64,000 bases of DNA from NCBI RefSeq assembly GCF_016862915.1, contig NZ_BONW01000009.1:60594-124593 (forward strand). Reading direction: 5' to 3'. This document shows positions 42,640 through 51,369 of this stretch, in pieces. The position numbers were made by a program, and so were the translations under genes. Every line of letters starts with the position of its first letter. Position 1 is the stretch's first letter. A model generated the notes under the pieces. It was given only the letters and a program-made list of their open reading frames with translations. It did not search any database and was not told the DNA's origin. Source of the DNA: Plantactinospora endophytica (GTDB lineage: Bacteria > Actinomycetota > Actinomycetes > Mycobacteriales > Micromonosporaceae).

Positions 42640-42807
42640 CCGGGCTCCCACGTGCCTCGACGACGTCGTGCACACCTTAGGATGATTTATCGTTGATCAC
42701 CTTGGAAACGGGGATAAAGGGAAGTATTTGCTGGTGTCGTCCGAACAGCGTCGATCGCCGCACCGAAGGTAGCGATAAGGCTACCAACAGTGCGTACGAG
42801 CTGTGGT
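42640..42807. other. Intergenic region with a small hairpin
   Basis: These 168 bases are AT-richer than average. GGTAGC and GCTACC, separated by six bases near 42768-42785, form a short perfect hairpin downstream of the kinase gene. It could act as a weak terminator. The promoter for the UDP-sugar dehydrogenase must lie nearer 42700. Confidence 0.4.
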
Positions 42808-44232
42808 TCAGCCGCTGCCCGGGTCCGCCGGTCCGCCGGTGGGCGGCGGCTCGCCCGGACCGGTCGGCGGGTTGCTCTGCGGCGGGTTGGTCGGCGCCGA
42901 CGTCTCCGGAGGTTCGGTGGTCGGGTCGGTGTCGGGGGTCCGGCTCGGCGTCGCCGAGGCGGTGGGGCGCGGCTGAGGGCTGTCCCGGGGGCGCGGCGGC
43001 GGGGTCTGCTGCCCGCTCGGCACGCTCGCGGACGGCTGCTCCGAAATCTCCGCCTCCACCGTCACGCTGCTGCTCGGCGTGGGTGAGGGTGGCCCGTTCG
43101 TCGCCGGAACCTCGTCGTCCATGTTCAACGCGATCACGGCGGCGACCACCGCCGCGCCCACCCCGATCACGGCCGCGACCCCGGCCAGGGTGAGGACGCC
43201 GAGGCTCGGGTCCCGGTCCCGGTCGCCGGGGTCCACCACCGGGTTGTCGGTCAGGGTGTCCGGCCCGCGCGCCGGGCCTGCGCCGCCGGCCGGAGCCGCC
43301 CCGGCCGGCCGGACGCCGAGCCCGGTGACGGCGGTCGGCTGCGCCGGGGCGATGACGCCACCGGTGGTCCCGGCGATCGCCCCCGCCGCGACCACCTCCG
43401 GGTCGTTCGCGGCGGCCCGGGCCGCCGTCGCCAGGGCGGCCGCATCCGCGTACCGGTCGGCCGGGTCCTTGGCCAGCGCCCGCATGATCAGCTCGGTGAC
43501 CCGCTCCGGTACGTCGGCCGGCAGCGGATCCGGATCCTCGTGCAGGTGCTTCACCGCCACCTGGAGCGGGTTGTCCCCGGTGAACGGCGGCTGCCCGGAC
43601 ACGCACTGGTACGCCACCGCGCCCAGCGCGTAGACGTCGGTGACGGCCGAGACGGGCTTGCCGCTGGCCTGCTCCGGCGCCATGTAGAGCGCCGTGCCCG
43701 GCACCGCGTTCGAGCTGGTGATGCTGGTGATGTCCACCGAGCGGGCGACCCCGAAGTCCAGCAGCCGGACGGTGCCGTCGGCCTGCACCAGCAGGTTGCT
43801 CGGCTTCACGTCGCGGTGCACGATCCCGCCCAGGTGGGCGGCGTGCAGTGCCTGCGCGACCTGGGCCACCACGTGCATCGCGTCGACGACGCTCAGTCGT
43901 CCGTCCTCGCGGATCCGTGCCGACAGTGGTTCGCCGTCGACGTACTCCATGACGAGGTAGTCGGTCCGGCCGGAGGGGAGTTCGTCCTCGCCGTAGTCGA
44001 AGACCTGCACGATGCCCGGGTGGTGCAGGGTGGCCAGCATCCGGGCCTCGGCGCGGAACCGGGCGATGAAGTCGGGGTCGGCCAGCAGCGAGGGGAGCAG
44101 CACCTTGACCGCGACCCGGCGCCCCAGCACCACGTCGGTACTGCGCCACACGTCGCCCATTCCACCGGTGGCGACACGCTCGTCCAGACGGTAGCGCCCG
44201 CCCAGCAGGACTCCGGATTCCAGCACGTGCAC
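42808..44232 (-). CDS. Membrane Ser/Thr protein kinase (PknB type)
   Basis: A 474-residue Hanks-type kinase. The catalytic domain (about residues 10-270) has VATGGMGDVW, the ATP-binding VAVKVLLP, catalytic HRDVKPSNLL, DFGVARS and GTALYMAPEQASG. A Gly/Ala/Pro linker precedes one membrane helix (LTLAGVAAVIGVGAAVVAAVIAL). The outside part is a short Pro/Ser/Thr-rich tail without PASTA domains, so it does not look like a muropeptide sensor. GTG 44232 is the first start; a GTG two codons later is possible. The gene stands alone. Confidence 0.93.
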   Translation of the reverse strand: MHVLESGVLLGGRYRLDERVATGGMGDVWRSTDVVLGRRVAVKVLLPSLLADPDFIARFRAEARMLATLHHPGIVQVFDYGEDELPSGRTDYLVMEYVDGEPLSARIREDGRLSVVDAMHVVAQVAQALHAAHLGGIVHRDVKPSNLLVQADGTVRLLDFGVARSVDITSITSSNAVPGTALYMAPEQASGKPVSAVTDVYALGAVAYQCVSGQPPFTGDNPLQVAVKHLHEDPDPLPADVPERVTELIMRALAKDPADRYADAAALATAARAAANDPEVVAAGAIAGTTGGVIAPAQPTAVTGLGVRPAGAAPAGGAGPARGPDTLTDNPVVDPGDRDRDPSLGVLTLAGVAAVIGVGAAVVAAVIALNMDDEVPATNGPPSPTPSSSVTVEAEISEQPSASVPSGQQTPPPRPRDSPQPRPTASATPSRTPDTDPTTEPPETSAPTNPPQSNPPTGPGEPPPTGGPADPGSG

Positions 44233-44365
44233 ACCGTACCCAGCCGGTGAGCCTCGTACGCAATCGTGGTGGCGACAGCGTTTCGGTGGTCGGTGGGCGC
44301 CGCGGGCCAGCGTACCCGGAGGCTCGCGCGACCGTTCCGGCGGCCCAGCCGCGCGCCCCGCCCGC

Positions 44366-45457
44366 TCAGCCGGAAACGGTGATCGCGCTCGAGTCGGCAG
44401 GGTCGTAACAGCGCAGCCGCTCGGGGTCGACGGCGAGCCAAACCGGGCTACCGGGACCGATCCGGAACGTCGGTGGCGCCTGCACCTTGAGCTGCCGGCC
44501 GGCCAGGTCGACGGTGAGCAGGATAGCCGCCCCGGTCGGCTCGACCACCTCCACCCGGGCCGCGAGCCGGTCCGGACCGTCGGCGTCGAAGACCTCGATG
44601 TTCTCCGCCCGGACCCCCACCGTCACCTCGTCGCCGGGGTGGTCGCCCAGCGTCGCGGGCGCGGCGGTGGACCGGTCGCCGATCCGCAGCCGGGTCCGGC
44701 CGTCGGCCCGGTCGACCCGGGCCGGCAGGAAGTTCATCGGCGGGGCGCCGAGGAAGCCGCCGACGAACTCGTCGGCCGGGCTGTCGTAGACCTCCAGCGG
44801 CGGGCCGACCTGTGCGACCCGGCCCTCCCGGAGCACCGCGATCCGGTCGCCGAGGGAGAGCGCCTCGGCCTGGTCGTGCGTGACGTAGACGGTGGTGGTG
44901 CCGAGCTTGCCGACGATCCGCTTCAGTTCGGTGCGGAACTCCATCCGCAGCAGCGCGTCCAGGTTGGACAGTGGCTCGTCCATCAGCAGCACGTCGGCGT
45001 CGGTGACGATCGCCCGGGCCACCGCGACCCGCTGCCGCTGCCCACCGGAGAGCTGCGCCGGATAGCGGTCCAGGTAGTCCGTGAGGTGCAGCAGCTCGGC
45101 CGCCTCGCCGACCCGCCGGTCGATCTCCGCCTTCGGCGTCTTCCGCATGGCCAGCCCGAACGCGATGTTCTGGCGGACCCGCATGTGCGGCCAGATGGCG
45201 TACGACTGGAAGACCATCGACAGCCCGCGTAGCCGGGCCGGCAGCTCCGTCACGTCCCGGCCGCCGATCTGCACGCTGCCGGAGTCCGGGGTCTCCAGCC
45301 CGGCGATCATCCGCAGCAGGGTGGTCTTGCCGCAGCCGCTCGGCCCGACCAGCACCAGGAACTCGCCGTCGCGCACCTCCAGGCTGATGTCGTCGGTGGC
45401 GGGGGAGCGGGTGCCCGGGTACGTCTTCACCAGGTTCCGCAACACGATCTCGGCCAA
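44366..45457 (-). CDS. Sugar/polyol ABC transporter ATPase (MalK/UgpC type)
   Basis: A 363-residue importer ATPase: Walker A GPSGCGKTT, Q-loop MVFQSYAIWPHM, signature LSGGQRQRVAVARA, Walker B VLLMDEPLSNLDA, H-loop VYVTHDQ. A C-terminal TOBE-type regulatory domain follows (VTVGVRAENIEVFD). Translation probably starts at the TTG at 45457, preceded by AGAGGAACG, 12 bases after the permease stop. It completes the second four-gene sugar importer of the window and again is a dedicated, operon-encoded ATPase. Confidence 0.92.
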   Translation of the reverse strand: MAEIVLRNLVKTYPGTRSPATDDISLEVRDGEFLVLVGPSGCGKTTLLRMIAGLETPDSGSVQIGGRDVTELPARLRGLSMVFQSYAIWPHMRVRQNIAFGLAMRKTPKAEIDRRVGEAAELLHLTDYLDRYPAQLSGGQRQRVAVARAIVTDADVLLMDEPLSNLDALLRMEFRTELKRIVGKLGTTTVYVTHDQAEALSLGDRIAVLREGRVAQVGPPLEVYDSPADEFVGGFLGAPPMNFLPARVDRADGRTRLRIGDRSTAAPATLGDHPGDEVTVGVRAENIEVFDADGPDRLAARVEVVEPTGAAILLTVDLAGRQLKVQAPPTFRIGPGSPVWLAVDPERLRCYDPADSSAITVSG

Positions 45458-45469
45458 CGCTCGTTCCTC

Positions 45470-46291
45470 TCAGCGGATCGTGGTTCCCCACATGTTCAAC
45501 AGGTAGCGGCGCATGAACGCGATGAAGACCAGGGCCGGCACCACCAGCGCGAAGCCCCCGGCGAACCGGAACGCCAACGGCGAGTCGGCCAGCGTCGAGA
45601 GCACCTGGGCCGGCAGGGTACGCCGGTTGAGCGTGAGCACCGCCGCGCCGAGCACCTCGTTCCAGGAGGTGACGAAGGTGAAGATGGCGGCGGCGGCGAT
45701 CCCGGGCAGCGCCTGCGGCAGTACGACCCGGGTGAACGCCCTCGGCGCGCTGGCTCCGAAGACCATCGCCGCCTCCTCGTGCTCGACCGGTACCGCCACG
45801 AAGATCGCCGACGTGATCAGTACGGTGGTCGGCAGCGCCAGTGCGGTGTGCAGCAGCGCCACCGCGTAGGTCGTGTCGTAGAGCCCGGTGGCCAGGAACA
45901 CCCGGGCCAGCGGCACCGACAGCACCACGATCGGCAGCGCCCGGGTGAGCAGCAGGAAGAGCTGGTAGGGCTCTCGGCCCCGGAAGGCGTACCGGGCCAC
46001 GGCGTAGCCGGCCGGCACCCCGAGGGCCAGCGACAGCGCCAGGCTTATCAGGCCCACCTCGACCGAGTTCTGGAAGCCGCCGACCACTCCGGTGCTGTCC
46101 AGGAAGACCCGCATCGTCTCGGTCGACAGCTCCGTGGGCAGCAGGGCGAGCGGGAACCGGTTCAGTGACTCCCGGCTGGAGAGCGCGGCCAGCGCGATCA
46201 GGTAGATCGGCAGCCCCATGAAGAGGGTGACCGCCACGCAGGCCACGTGGATCGCGATCGAGCGGCGCCGGGCCGCCCGCAGCCGGCTCAC
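45470..46291 (-). CDS. Sugar ABC transporter permease (MalG type)
   Basis: A 273-residue permease with six helices (first: IAIHVACVAVTLFMGLPIYLIALA) and the EAA loop EEAAMVFGASAPRAFTRVVLPQALPGI. GTG 46291 overlaps the stop of the preceding permease gene (GTGA). Residues LNRFPLALLPTE match the usual periplasmic segment of this subunit type. It works with the neighbouring permease and ATPase. Confidence 0.91.
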   Translation of the reverse strand: MSRLRAARRRSIAIHVACVAVTLFMGLPIYLIALAALSSRESLNRFPLALLPTELSTETMRVFLDSTGVVGGFQNSVEVGLISLALSLALGVPAGYAVARYAFRGREPYQLFLLLTRALPIVVLSVPLARVFLATGLYDTTYAVALLHTALALPTTVLITSAIFVAVPVEHEEAAMVFGASAPRAFTRVVLPQALPGIAAAAIFTFVTSWNEVLGAAVLTLNRRTLPAQVLSTLADSPLAFRFAGGFALVVPALVFIAFMRRYLLNMWGTTIR

Positions 46292-47208
46292 CGCTCGCCG
46301 CCGGTGGCTGCCGGATCGCGCAGCACCCGCAGGTAGACGACCGCAGTGCCGAGCGACATCAGCATGATCACCAGGGCGATCGCCGCCGAGACCCGCTCGT
46401 TCTGCAACGTCACGTACCACTGGTAGGTCTCGCCGACCAGCAGCGGGAAGCTCCGGCCGGTGAGCGCCTGGGCGACCGCGAAGGTCTGCAACCCGAGGAT
46501 GGTACGCAGGATCAGCGCCACCTGGAGGCTGGGCCGCAACTGGGGCAGGATGACGTGGCGCAGCCGCTGCCAGTACGTCGCGCCGAAGACCGCCGCCGCC
46601 TCGTCGTAGTCCCGCGGGATGTTCTGCAACCCGGCCACCACGATCACGAGTACCAGTGAGGTGGCCCGCCACAGTTCGGCCAGCAGCACGGCGACGAACA
46701 TCGTCGTCTGGTTGTCGTACGACAGCCAGGCGTAGCCGTCGCCGAGCCCGAGGTGGGCCAGCGCCGAGTTCAGGTACCCCCGGTCGGCGAAGATCGACAG
46801 CCAGACCAGCCCGGCGGCCAGATCACTGATCGCCAGCGGTACGCACCAGACGTAGAAGTAGAACGACGCCAGCCTCGGCCGCTCCCGCAGCAGCAGTGCC
46901 ATGGTCAGCGCGAACGCGAACTGCAACGGGATCAGTACGACGATCAGCAGCGCGGTGTTCCGGGTCGCCGTCCAGAAGTACGGGTCGTCGACCATCCGGC
47001 GCAGGTGGGCCAGGGTCGGCCCGTCGGTGCCGGTGACCGCCTGCCCGACGCCGACGACGATCGGCCAGAGGAAGAGCGCGGCCAGGAACACCACCGAGGG
47101 GGCGACCAGCAACGCCGCCGTCGGTACCCGGGTTCGCCGTCGGCGGCGGCTCGGCCGGGCCGGTGTCGTCTTCGGTTCGGTGGGCGCCGGGTCCGGCGCG
47201 GTGGTCAC
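46288..47208 (-). CDS. Sugar ABC transporter permease (MalF type)
   Basis: A 306-residue permease beginning with a basic, Pro-rich N-terminus, then AALLVAPSVVFLAALFLWPIVVGV and five more helices. The EAA loop is DEAAAVFGATYWQRLRHVILPQLRPSL. GTG 47208 overlaps the binding-protein stop by 4 bases (GTGA), so the translational coupling seen in the mannoside operon is repeated here. Confidence 0.91.
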   Translation of the reverse strand: MTTAPDPAPTEPKTTPARPSRRRRRTRVPTAALLVAPSVVFLAALFLWPIVVGVGQAVTGTDGPTLAHLRRMVDDPYFWTATRNTALLIVVLIPLQFAFALTMALLLRERPRLASFYFYVWCVPLAISDLAAGLVWLSIFADRGYLNSALAHLGLGDGYAWLSYDNQTTMFVAVLLAELWRATSLVLVIVVAGLQNIPRDYDEAAAVFGATYWQRLRHVILPQLRPSLQVALILRTILGLQTFAVAQALTGRSFPLLVGETYQWYVTLQNERVSAAIALVIMLMSLGTAVVYLRVLRDPAATGGER

Positions 47209-48557
47209 TGCACCCGGCACGTCTGCCCCGCCACCACCGGGTCCGGCCGCCAGCACGGCACCTTCACCTCGTCGAGGATGGCGTTGAGCTGCTGGGCCTG
47301 CCGGTCCAGCACCTGCTGCACCGGCCGGCGGTCCAGGCAGATCTCCTTGAAGCAGTTCTTGAAGATCTGGGAGACCTCGCCGTCCTTGGCGCCCAGCCCG
47401 ACCGGCGGCAGCGCGAGCAGTGCGCCCTGGGCGTCCTGCTGCCGGCGTACCGCCTCGGCCTCCAGCGCCACGGCCGGCGGCAGGTCGGTCGGCAGCGCGG
47501 CCTCGACCACCGGGAAGAAGGCGTTCCGGCGCAGCACCTCGAGTTGGACGTCCGGGGTGGTCAGCGTCTCGATCACCTGGCGGGCCCGGTCCGCGTCCGG
47601 GGCACCCTTCGGGATCGCCAGGCCGGCCACCACCAGCAGGTAGCCGAGCCCCTGCGGGCCGCGCGGCGCGGGCGCCATGATCCAGTCGTCCGGCTTGTCG
47701 GCCGGGGCGTTCACCAGCCGGGCCACGTGGTCCCAGGCGATCAGCACCTCGCCGCGTTGCAGCGGCTCCTGCATGTTGTCGTAGTTTGTGGACGCCGGAG
47801 CGGTCTGCGCCCACAACTCCACCATGTACTGCCAGGCCAGCACCGCCGCCGGGCTGCGGAACGTGGTCATCTGGCCGCCGGTGAAGCTCGGCAGCAGGTA
47901 GCCCTGGAAGAACCGGTGGTAGAGCCCCTTCGGCCCGCAGGGCAGGCCGAGGACCGGCTTGTTGCCGTTGGCCCGCCGGGCGTCGCCGACCCAGGTCAGC
48001 AACTGGTCGTACGTCAGGTTCTGCACGTCGGCGCCGCTGGGCAGCCACTGCAACGCCCGCTTGTTGACCGCCAGCACGTACGACGCCTGCATCCACGGCA
48101 GGTAGGTGGTGGCGCCGCCGGACAGCTTGCCGAGGTCGGCGAGGTCGGTCGGGATCCTCCGGTCGGCCAGCTTGCCGGCCAGGTCGTCGAGGTTCTCGAA
48201 CTTGTCGGCGTGCGGGGCGAAGTCGCCGTGCAGCCCGCCGGCCAGGCTGACCTGGACCCGGCCGGCACCCACCTGCGAGGTGATGGTCGAGGAGAAGACG
48301 TTCGGCTCGACGGTGTTGTACGCGACCGCACCGCCCTTGACCCGGTCCCGCAGGATCTGCTCGAAGCGCTGCCGCTCCTCCACCGGGGTGAACTGGGTGG
48401 AGAGGAAGGTGATCGCCCCTTCCTCGTCCGAGCCGGTGGTCGACGCGCCGCCGCAGGCGCCCAGCAGCGGCGCGGCTCCGGCGGCGAGGCCGAGCCCGAG
48501 TAGCCGGCGCCGGTCGAGCCGGAGATCTGTGCCGGGCCTGCCTGCGTGTCGTGCCAT
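47205..48557 (-). CDS. Sugar ABC transporter solute-binding lipoprotein (Tat-type signal)
   Basis: A 450-residue binding protein. The signal contains twin arginines (LRLDRRRLLGLGLAAGAAPLLGAC), suggesting Tat export with lipidation at Cys35. Body motifs fit family 1 binding proteins (VYNTVEPNVF-like start, YVLAVNKRALQWLP, GEVLIAWDHVARLVNAP, GLAIPKGAPDADRARQVI). An even number of Cys near the end (NCFKEICLD, VPCWRP, QTCRVQ) could form disulfides outside the cell. ATG 48557 has GGGAGG upstream. It is the first gene of the second importer; no hydrolase is linked, so the ligand is open. Confidence 0.9.
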   Translation of the reverse strand: MARHAGRPGTDLRLDRRRLLGLGLAAGAAPLLGACGGASTTGSDEEGAITFLSTQFTPVEERQRFEQILRDRVKGGAVAYNTVEPNVFSSTITSQVGAGRVQVSLAGGLHGDFAPHADKFENLDDLAGKLADRRIPTDLADLGKLSGGATTYLPWMQASYVLAVNKRALQWLPSGADVQNLTYDQLLTWVGDARRANGNKPVLGLPCGPKGLYHRFFQGYLLPSFTGGQMTTFRSPAAVLAWQYMVELWAQTAPASTNYDNMQEPLQRGEVLIAWDHVARLVNAPADKPDDWIMAPAPRGPQGLGYLLVVAGLAIPKGAPDADRARQVIETLTTPDVQLEVLRRNAFFPVVEAALPTDLPPAVALEAEAVRRQQDAQGALLALPPVGLGAKDGEVSQIFKNCFKEICLDRRPVQQVLDRQAQQLNAILDEVKVPCWRPDPVVAGQTCRVQ

Positions 48558-48643
48558 CGTGCCTCCCCGTGACGGTGGTGGCCGGCCCGGTTGGACTGCT
48601 GAGCGGGCACCGATGCCGGCTGGAGCGGAGTGTCACAAGTGCA

Positions 48644-48666
48644 CATATTTGCAAGCATGGTGTCAA
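48644..48666 (-). promoter_or_regulatory. Candidate promoter and operator of the second sugar importer
   Basis: On the minus strand TTGACA (48661-48666) is a perfect -35 sequence. Immediately downstream is the 16-base imperfect palindrome CATGCTTGCAAATATG (48644-48659), of the form CATnnTTGCAAnnATG. Symmetry around TTGCAA resembles LacI-family operators controlling sugar uptake. The -10 is weak (TGCACT after 17 bases). The binding-protein start is about 87 bases downstream. Confidence 0.55.
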
Positions 48667-48733
48667 GCCGAGCGGGCCGTTACCCTCCGTCCCGTTATCG
48701 AACCGGTGTCGCGCCGAGTCCGGCCCGGCCCGC

Positions 48734-49636
48734 TCATTCGGCTTGTTCGGTGAGCCGGTCGGCCTCCTCGGCGAGTTGCCGGGCCAGCGGTTCGATCCGG
48801 GCCCGCCAGGCGGCCAGCGCCGTCGCCCGCGCGCCGTCCGCGTCGGCCGGGCCGGTCTGTTCGAGTACGAGCCGGGCGCCGTGCCCGGTGCCCCGGGTCA
48901 GCTCCCACCGGACCCGGCCGGCGGACGCGCCGTCGGCTTCCCAGGCGTACTCCAGCAGGGTCGGGGGGTCGAGTGCGGTGATCGGCCCGGCCGGGAACTC
49001 GGCGGTGGTGAAACCGGCCGGTGGCGGTGCGCCGAGTTGGGCCGGCAGATCGGGCGACTGGCCGGTCAGGGCCGCCCAGACCGCCTCGGCGGGCCGGGTC
49101 AGTTGCCGCTCGAAGCGCACCCGCCAGCCGTTCCCGGTCTCCTCAGCGACACCGTCGGCCAGCCCGAACCGCTCGACGTACGACTCGTGCAGCCGGCCGG
49201 ACGGGCGCTGGGTCGGGTCGACGGGCCGGCCGTCCAGGATGCCGGTCAGGGCGTCCAGGCAGAGCTTCCAGCCGGAGGCGAAGCTCGCCGCGCCGGCCCG
49301 GTCGTCGAAGACGTGGCTGAACACCAGCAGGCAACCCGGTCCGTCCGGGTGCAACTCGATCCGGAACAGATCGTCCTCCCAGGTGAAGGCGAAGAGCCGG
49401 GGCGGCTCGTACGCGCTGATCCGGCCGACCGAATCCGGCGGCGCGTCGGGACCGGAGCCGAAACTGAAGGTGATGGACCCGTCGACGCGCGGCTCCAGGC
49501 GTACCTCGGCGGGGAACCATTCGCGCAGGTGTTCCGGCTCGGTGACAGCGGGCCAGACCTTCTCCGGCGGATGGGCCAGCCGCCGTTCGATGCGCAGCAT
49601 CTGGCGGCCGTGCACGGTCTCCAGGCTCTCGGTCAC
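48734..49636 (-). CDS. Tandem AHSA1/SRPBCC-domain protein
   Basis: A 300-residue soluble protein containing two AHSA1-type START-like domains, at about 1-150 (IERRLAHPPEKVWPAVTEPEHLREWFPAEV, ITFSF) and 160-290 (FERQLTRPAEAVWAALTGQ, LEYAWEA). Each should form a hydrophobic ligand-binding cavity, but the ligand is unknown. The ATG at 49636 overlaps the ArsR-family gene by 4 bases, the common ArsR-SRPBCC pair in actinobacteria. Confidence 0.87.
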   Translation of the reverse strand: MTESLETVHGRQMLRIERRLAHPPEKVWPAVTEPEHLREWFPAEVRLEPRVDGSITFSFGSGPDAPPDSVGRISAYEPPRLFAFTWEDDLFRIELHPDGPGCLLVFSHVFDDRAGAASFASGWKLCLDALTGILDGRPVDPTQRPSGRLHESYVERFGLADGVAEETGNGWRVRFERQLTRPAEAVWAALTGQSPDLPAQLGAPPPAGFTTAEFPAGPITALDPPTLLEYAWEADGASAGRVRWELTRGTGHGARLVLEQTGPADADGARATALAAWRARIEPLARQLAEEADRLTEQAE

Positions 49637-50007
49637 GGCAACTCCTCGGATTCGGGGTCGATCTGCTGGTGGCCGGCGGGACCGGCGGAAGTGTCGGACC
49701 CGGATGGCATGGTGTTCAGATGCCGTTCAAGCGCGTCGAGCCGACCGGACCACATCCATCGGTACGGTGCGAGCCAAGCGTCGAGTTCGGCGAGCGGTTC
49801 GGGGCAGAGTTCATACCAGCGACGTTGCGCCTCCGGGCGCACCCGGACCAGCCCGGCGTCGCGCAGCACCCGCAGGTGTTTCGAGGTGCCCGGTTGGGTC
49901 AGCCCCAGCTGCTCGGTCAGCTCGCCGACCGACCGTGGGCGCTCCCGGAGCAGGTCCAGGATCTGTCGCCGGACCGGCTCGGCGAGCACCTCGAACGCAG
50001 TGGCCAT
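49633..50007 (-). CDS. ArsR-family transcriptional regulator
   Basis: A 124-residue winged helix-turn-helix repressor: FEVLAEPVRRQILDLLRERPRSVGELTEQLGLTQPGTSKHLRVLRDAGLVRVR, then RRWYELCPEPLAELDAWL. The conserved metal-binding CxC of true ArsR is absent, so the signal is unlikely to be a metal. It overlaps the AHSA1 gene and probably controls it and itself. ATG 50007 is preferred; an in-frame ATG at 50019 adds four residues. Confidence 0.88.
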   Translation of the reverse strand: MATAFEVLAEPVRRQILDLLRERPRSVGELTEQLGLTQPGTSKHLRVLRDAGLVRVRPEAQRRWYELCPEPLAELDAWLAPYRWMWSGRLDALERHLNTMPSGSDTSAGPAGHQQIDPESEELP

Positions 50008-50139
50008 GACCGCGAACATACCAACTCAGTAATATGCCGAGCAAGTTATGTAACAGTGCGCCCCTGGAACTCGCCGGAGGTTGGGCTCCGGAAAAAGGGG
50101 TAAGGAGAGTCGGTTCCCGACGGAGGGAGGCCCGCAGCT

Positions 50140-51369
50140 ATGCCGTCCGACCTGGACAGCGGCATGATCCTGCGCGCGGTGGAAGACGCCGAGGGTTACG
50201 TCGCGAAGATCTGCTTCAAGACCGGCCCACCCACGCTCAGCGGTGTAGAACTCGAATGGACCGTGCACGACGCGGCCGTTCCGAGCCGACCGGCCGACCC
50301 GGCCCGGCTCCGCTCCGCACTCGGACCGCACGCCCCGACCACCCTCGATCCCGCCAGCTCCGCCCTACCGTTGCCCCGCTCGGGCACGGTCAGCGTCGAG
50401 CCCGGCGGCCAGGTGGAACTCTCCACCGCCCCCTGCCGCTCCCTCGCCGAACTGCACGAGACCACCACCTCGGACATCGCCCACCTCACCGAGCTGCTCG
50501 GTGCCGAGGGCCTCGTTCTCGGCGACACCGGCATCGACCCGCACCGACCACCGACTCCGGTGGTCGACACCCCCAGGTACCGCGCGATGCGGTGCGCCTT
50601 CGACCGGCTCGGCAGCGCCGGCCGGACCATGATGTACAGCACCGCCGGGCTCCAGGTCTGCCTGGACGCCGGTACGACCGACCAGTTCGTCGACCGGTGG
50701 GCCGCCGCGCACGCGTTCGGCCCGCCCCTGCTCGCCGCCTTCGCCACCGCCCGCCGGCACGCCGGCCGGGACACCGGCTGGGCCTCCGCCCGGATGGCCG
50801 CCTGGCAGCACATCGACCCGGCCCGGACCCGTCCGGCCTGGTCACCGCCGAGCGGCTCGGCCGACCCGGTGCACGCCTGGGTCCGGTACGCGCTCGCCGC
50901 CCCACTGCTCTGCGTACGCCGGGACGGCGGGGACTGGACCGTGCCGGCCGGGATCACCTTCCGGGACTGGCTGGCCGGTGCGCTGCCCGGGTCGCCGACA
51001 ACCGACGACCTCGACTACCACCTCAGCACCCTGTTCCCGCCGGTACGCCCCCGTGGCTACCTGGAGATCCGCTACCTGGACGCCCAGCCGGGCGGGGAGT
51101 GGATCGCCCCGGTCGGAGTGCTCGCCGCCCTGCTCGGCGACGACCGGACCCGGGACGAGGCCCGGGCGGCCTGCGAACCGGTCGCCGGCCGGTGGGCCGA
51201 GGCGGCCCGGAGCGGGCTGCGGGACCCGCTGCTGGGCAACGCCGCCGACACCCTGCTCGACCTCGCGCTGCGGTCGCTGGACCGCACCGGTCTGCCCCCG
51301 GCGACCCGCGAGGAGATCACCCGGATCGTGGCGCGGCGGCTGACCGCCGTGCGGGAGGGATCGAGATGA
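50140..51369 (+). CDS. egtA: EgtA, glutamate-cysteine ligase of ergothioneine synthesis
   Basis: Makes gamma-glutamylcysteine, the sulfur donor for EgtB. The 409-residue protein shows the GCS2-like features GVELEWTV, GGQVELSTAP, RTMMYSTAGLQVCLD and PRGYLEIRYLD. ATG 50140 is preceded by GGAGGGAGG 9 bases upstream, so the start is secure. It is divergent from the ArsR gene (132 bases) and its stop overlaps the egtB start (ATGA), opening the egtABCD operon. Confidence 0.94.
   Translation: MPSDLDSGMILRAVEDAEGYVAKICFKTGPPTLSGVELEWTVHDAAVPSRPADPARLRSALGPHAPTTLDPASSALPLPRSGTVSVEPGGQVELSTAPCRSLAELHETTTSDIAHLTELLGAEGLVLGDTGIDPHRPPTPVVDTPRYRAMRCAFDRLGSAGRTMMYSTAGLQVCLDAGTTDQFVDRWAAAHAFGPPLLAAFATARRHAGRDTGWASARMAAWQHIDPARTRPAWSPPSGSADPVHAWVRYALAAPLLCVRRDGGDWTVPAGITFRDWLAGALPGSPTTDDLDYHLSTLFPPVRPRGYLEIRYLDAQPGGEWIAPVGVLAALLGDDRTRDEARAACEPVAGRWAEAARSGLRDPLLGNAADTLLDLALRSLDRTGLPPATREEITRIVARRLTAVREGSR

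Noticed and set aside
46288..48666. A single 792-codon frame covering a permease and the region of the binding protein.
   Set aside because: Only its last 306 codons are a permease. The rest is an off-frame reading of the binding-protein gene, which has its own signal peptide and start.
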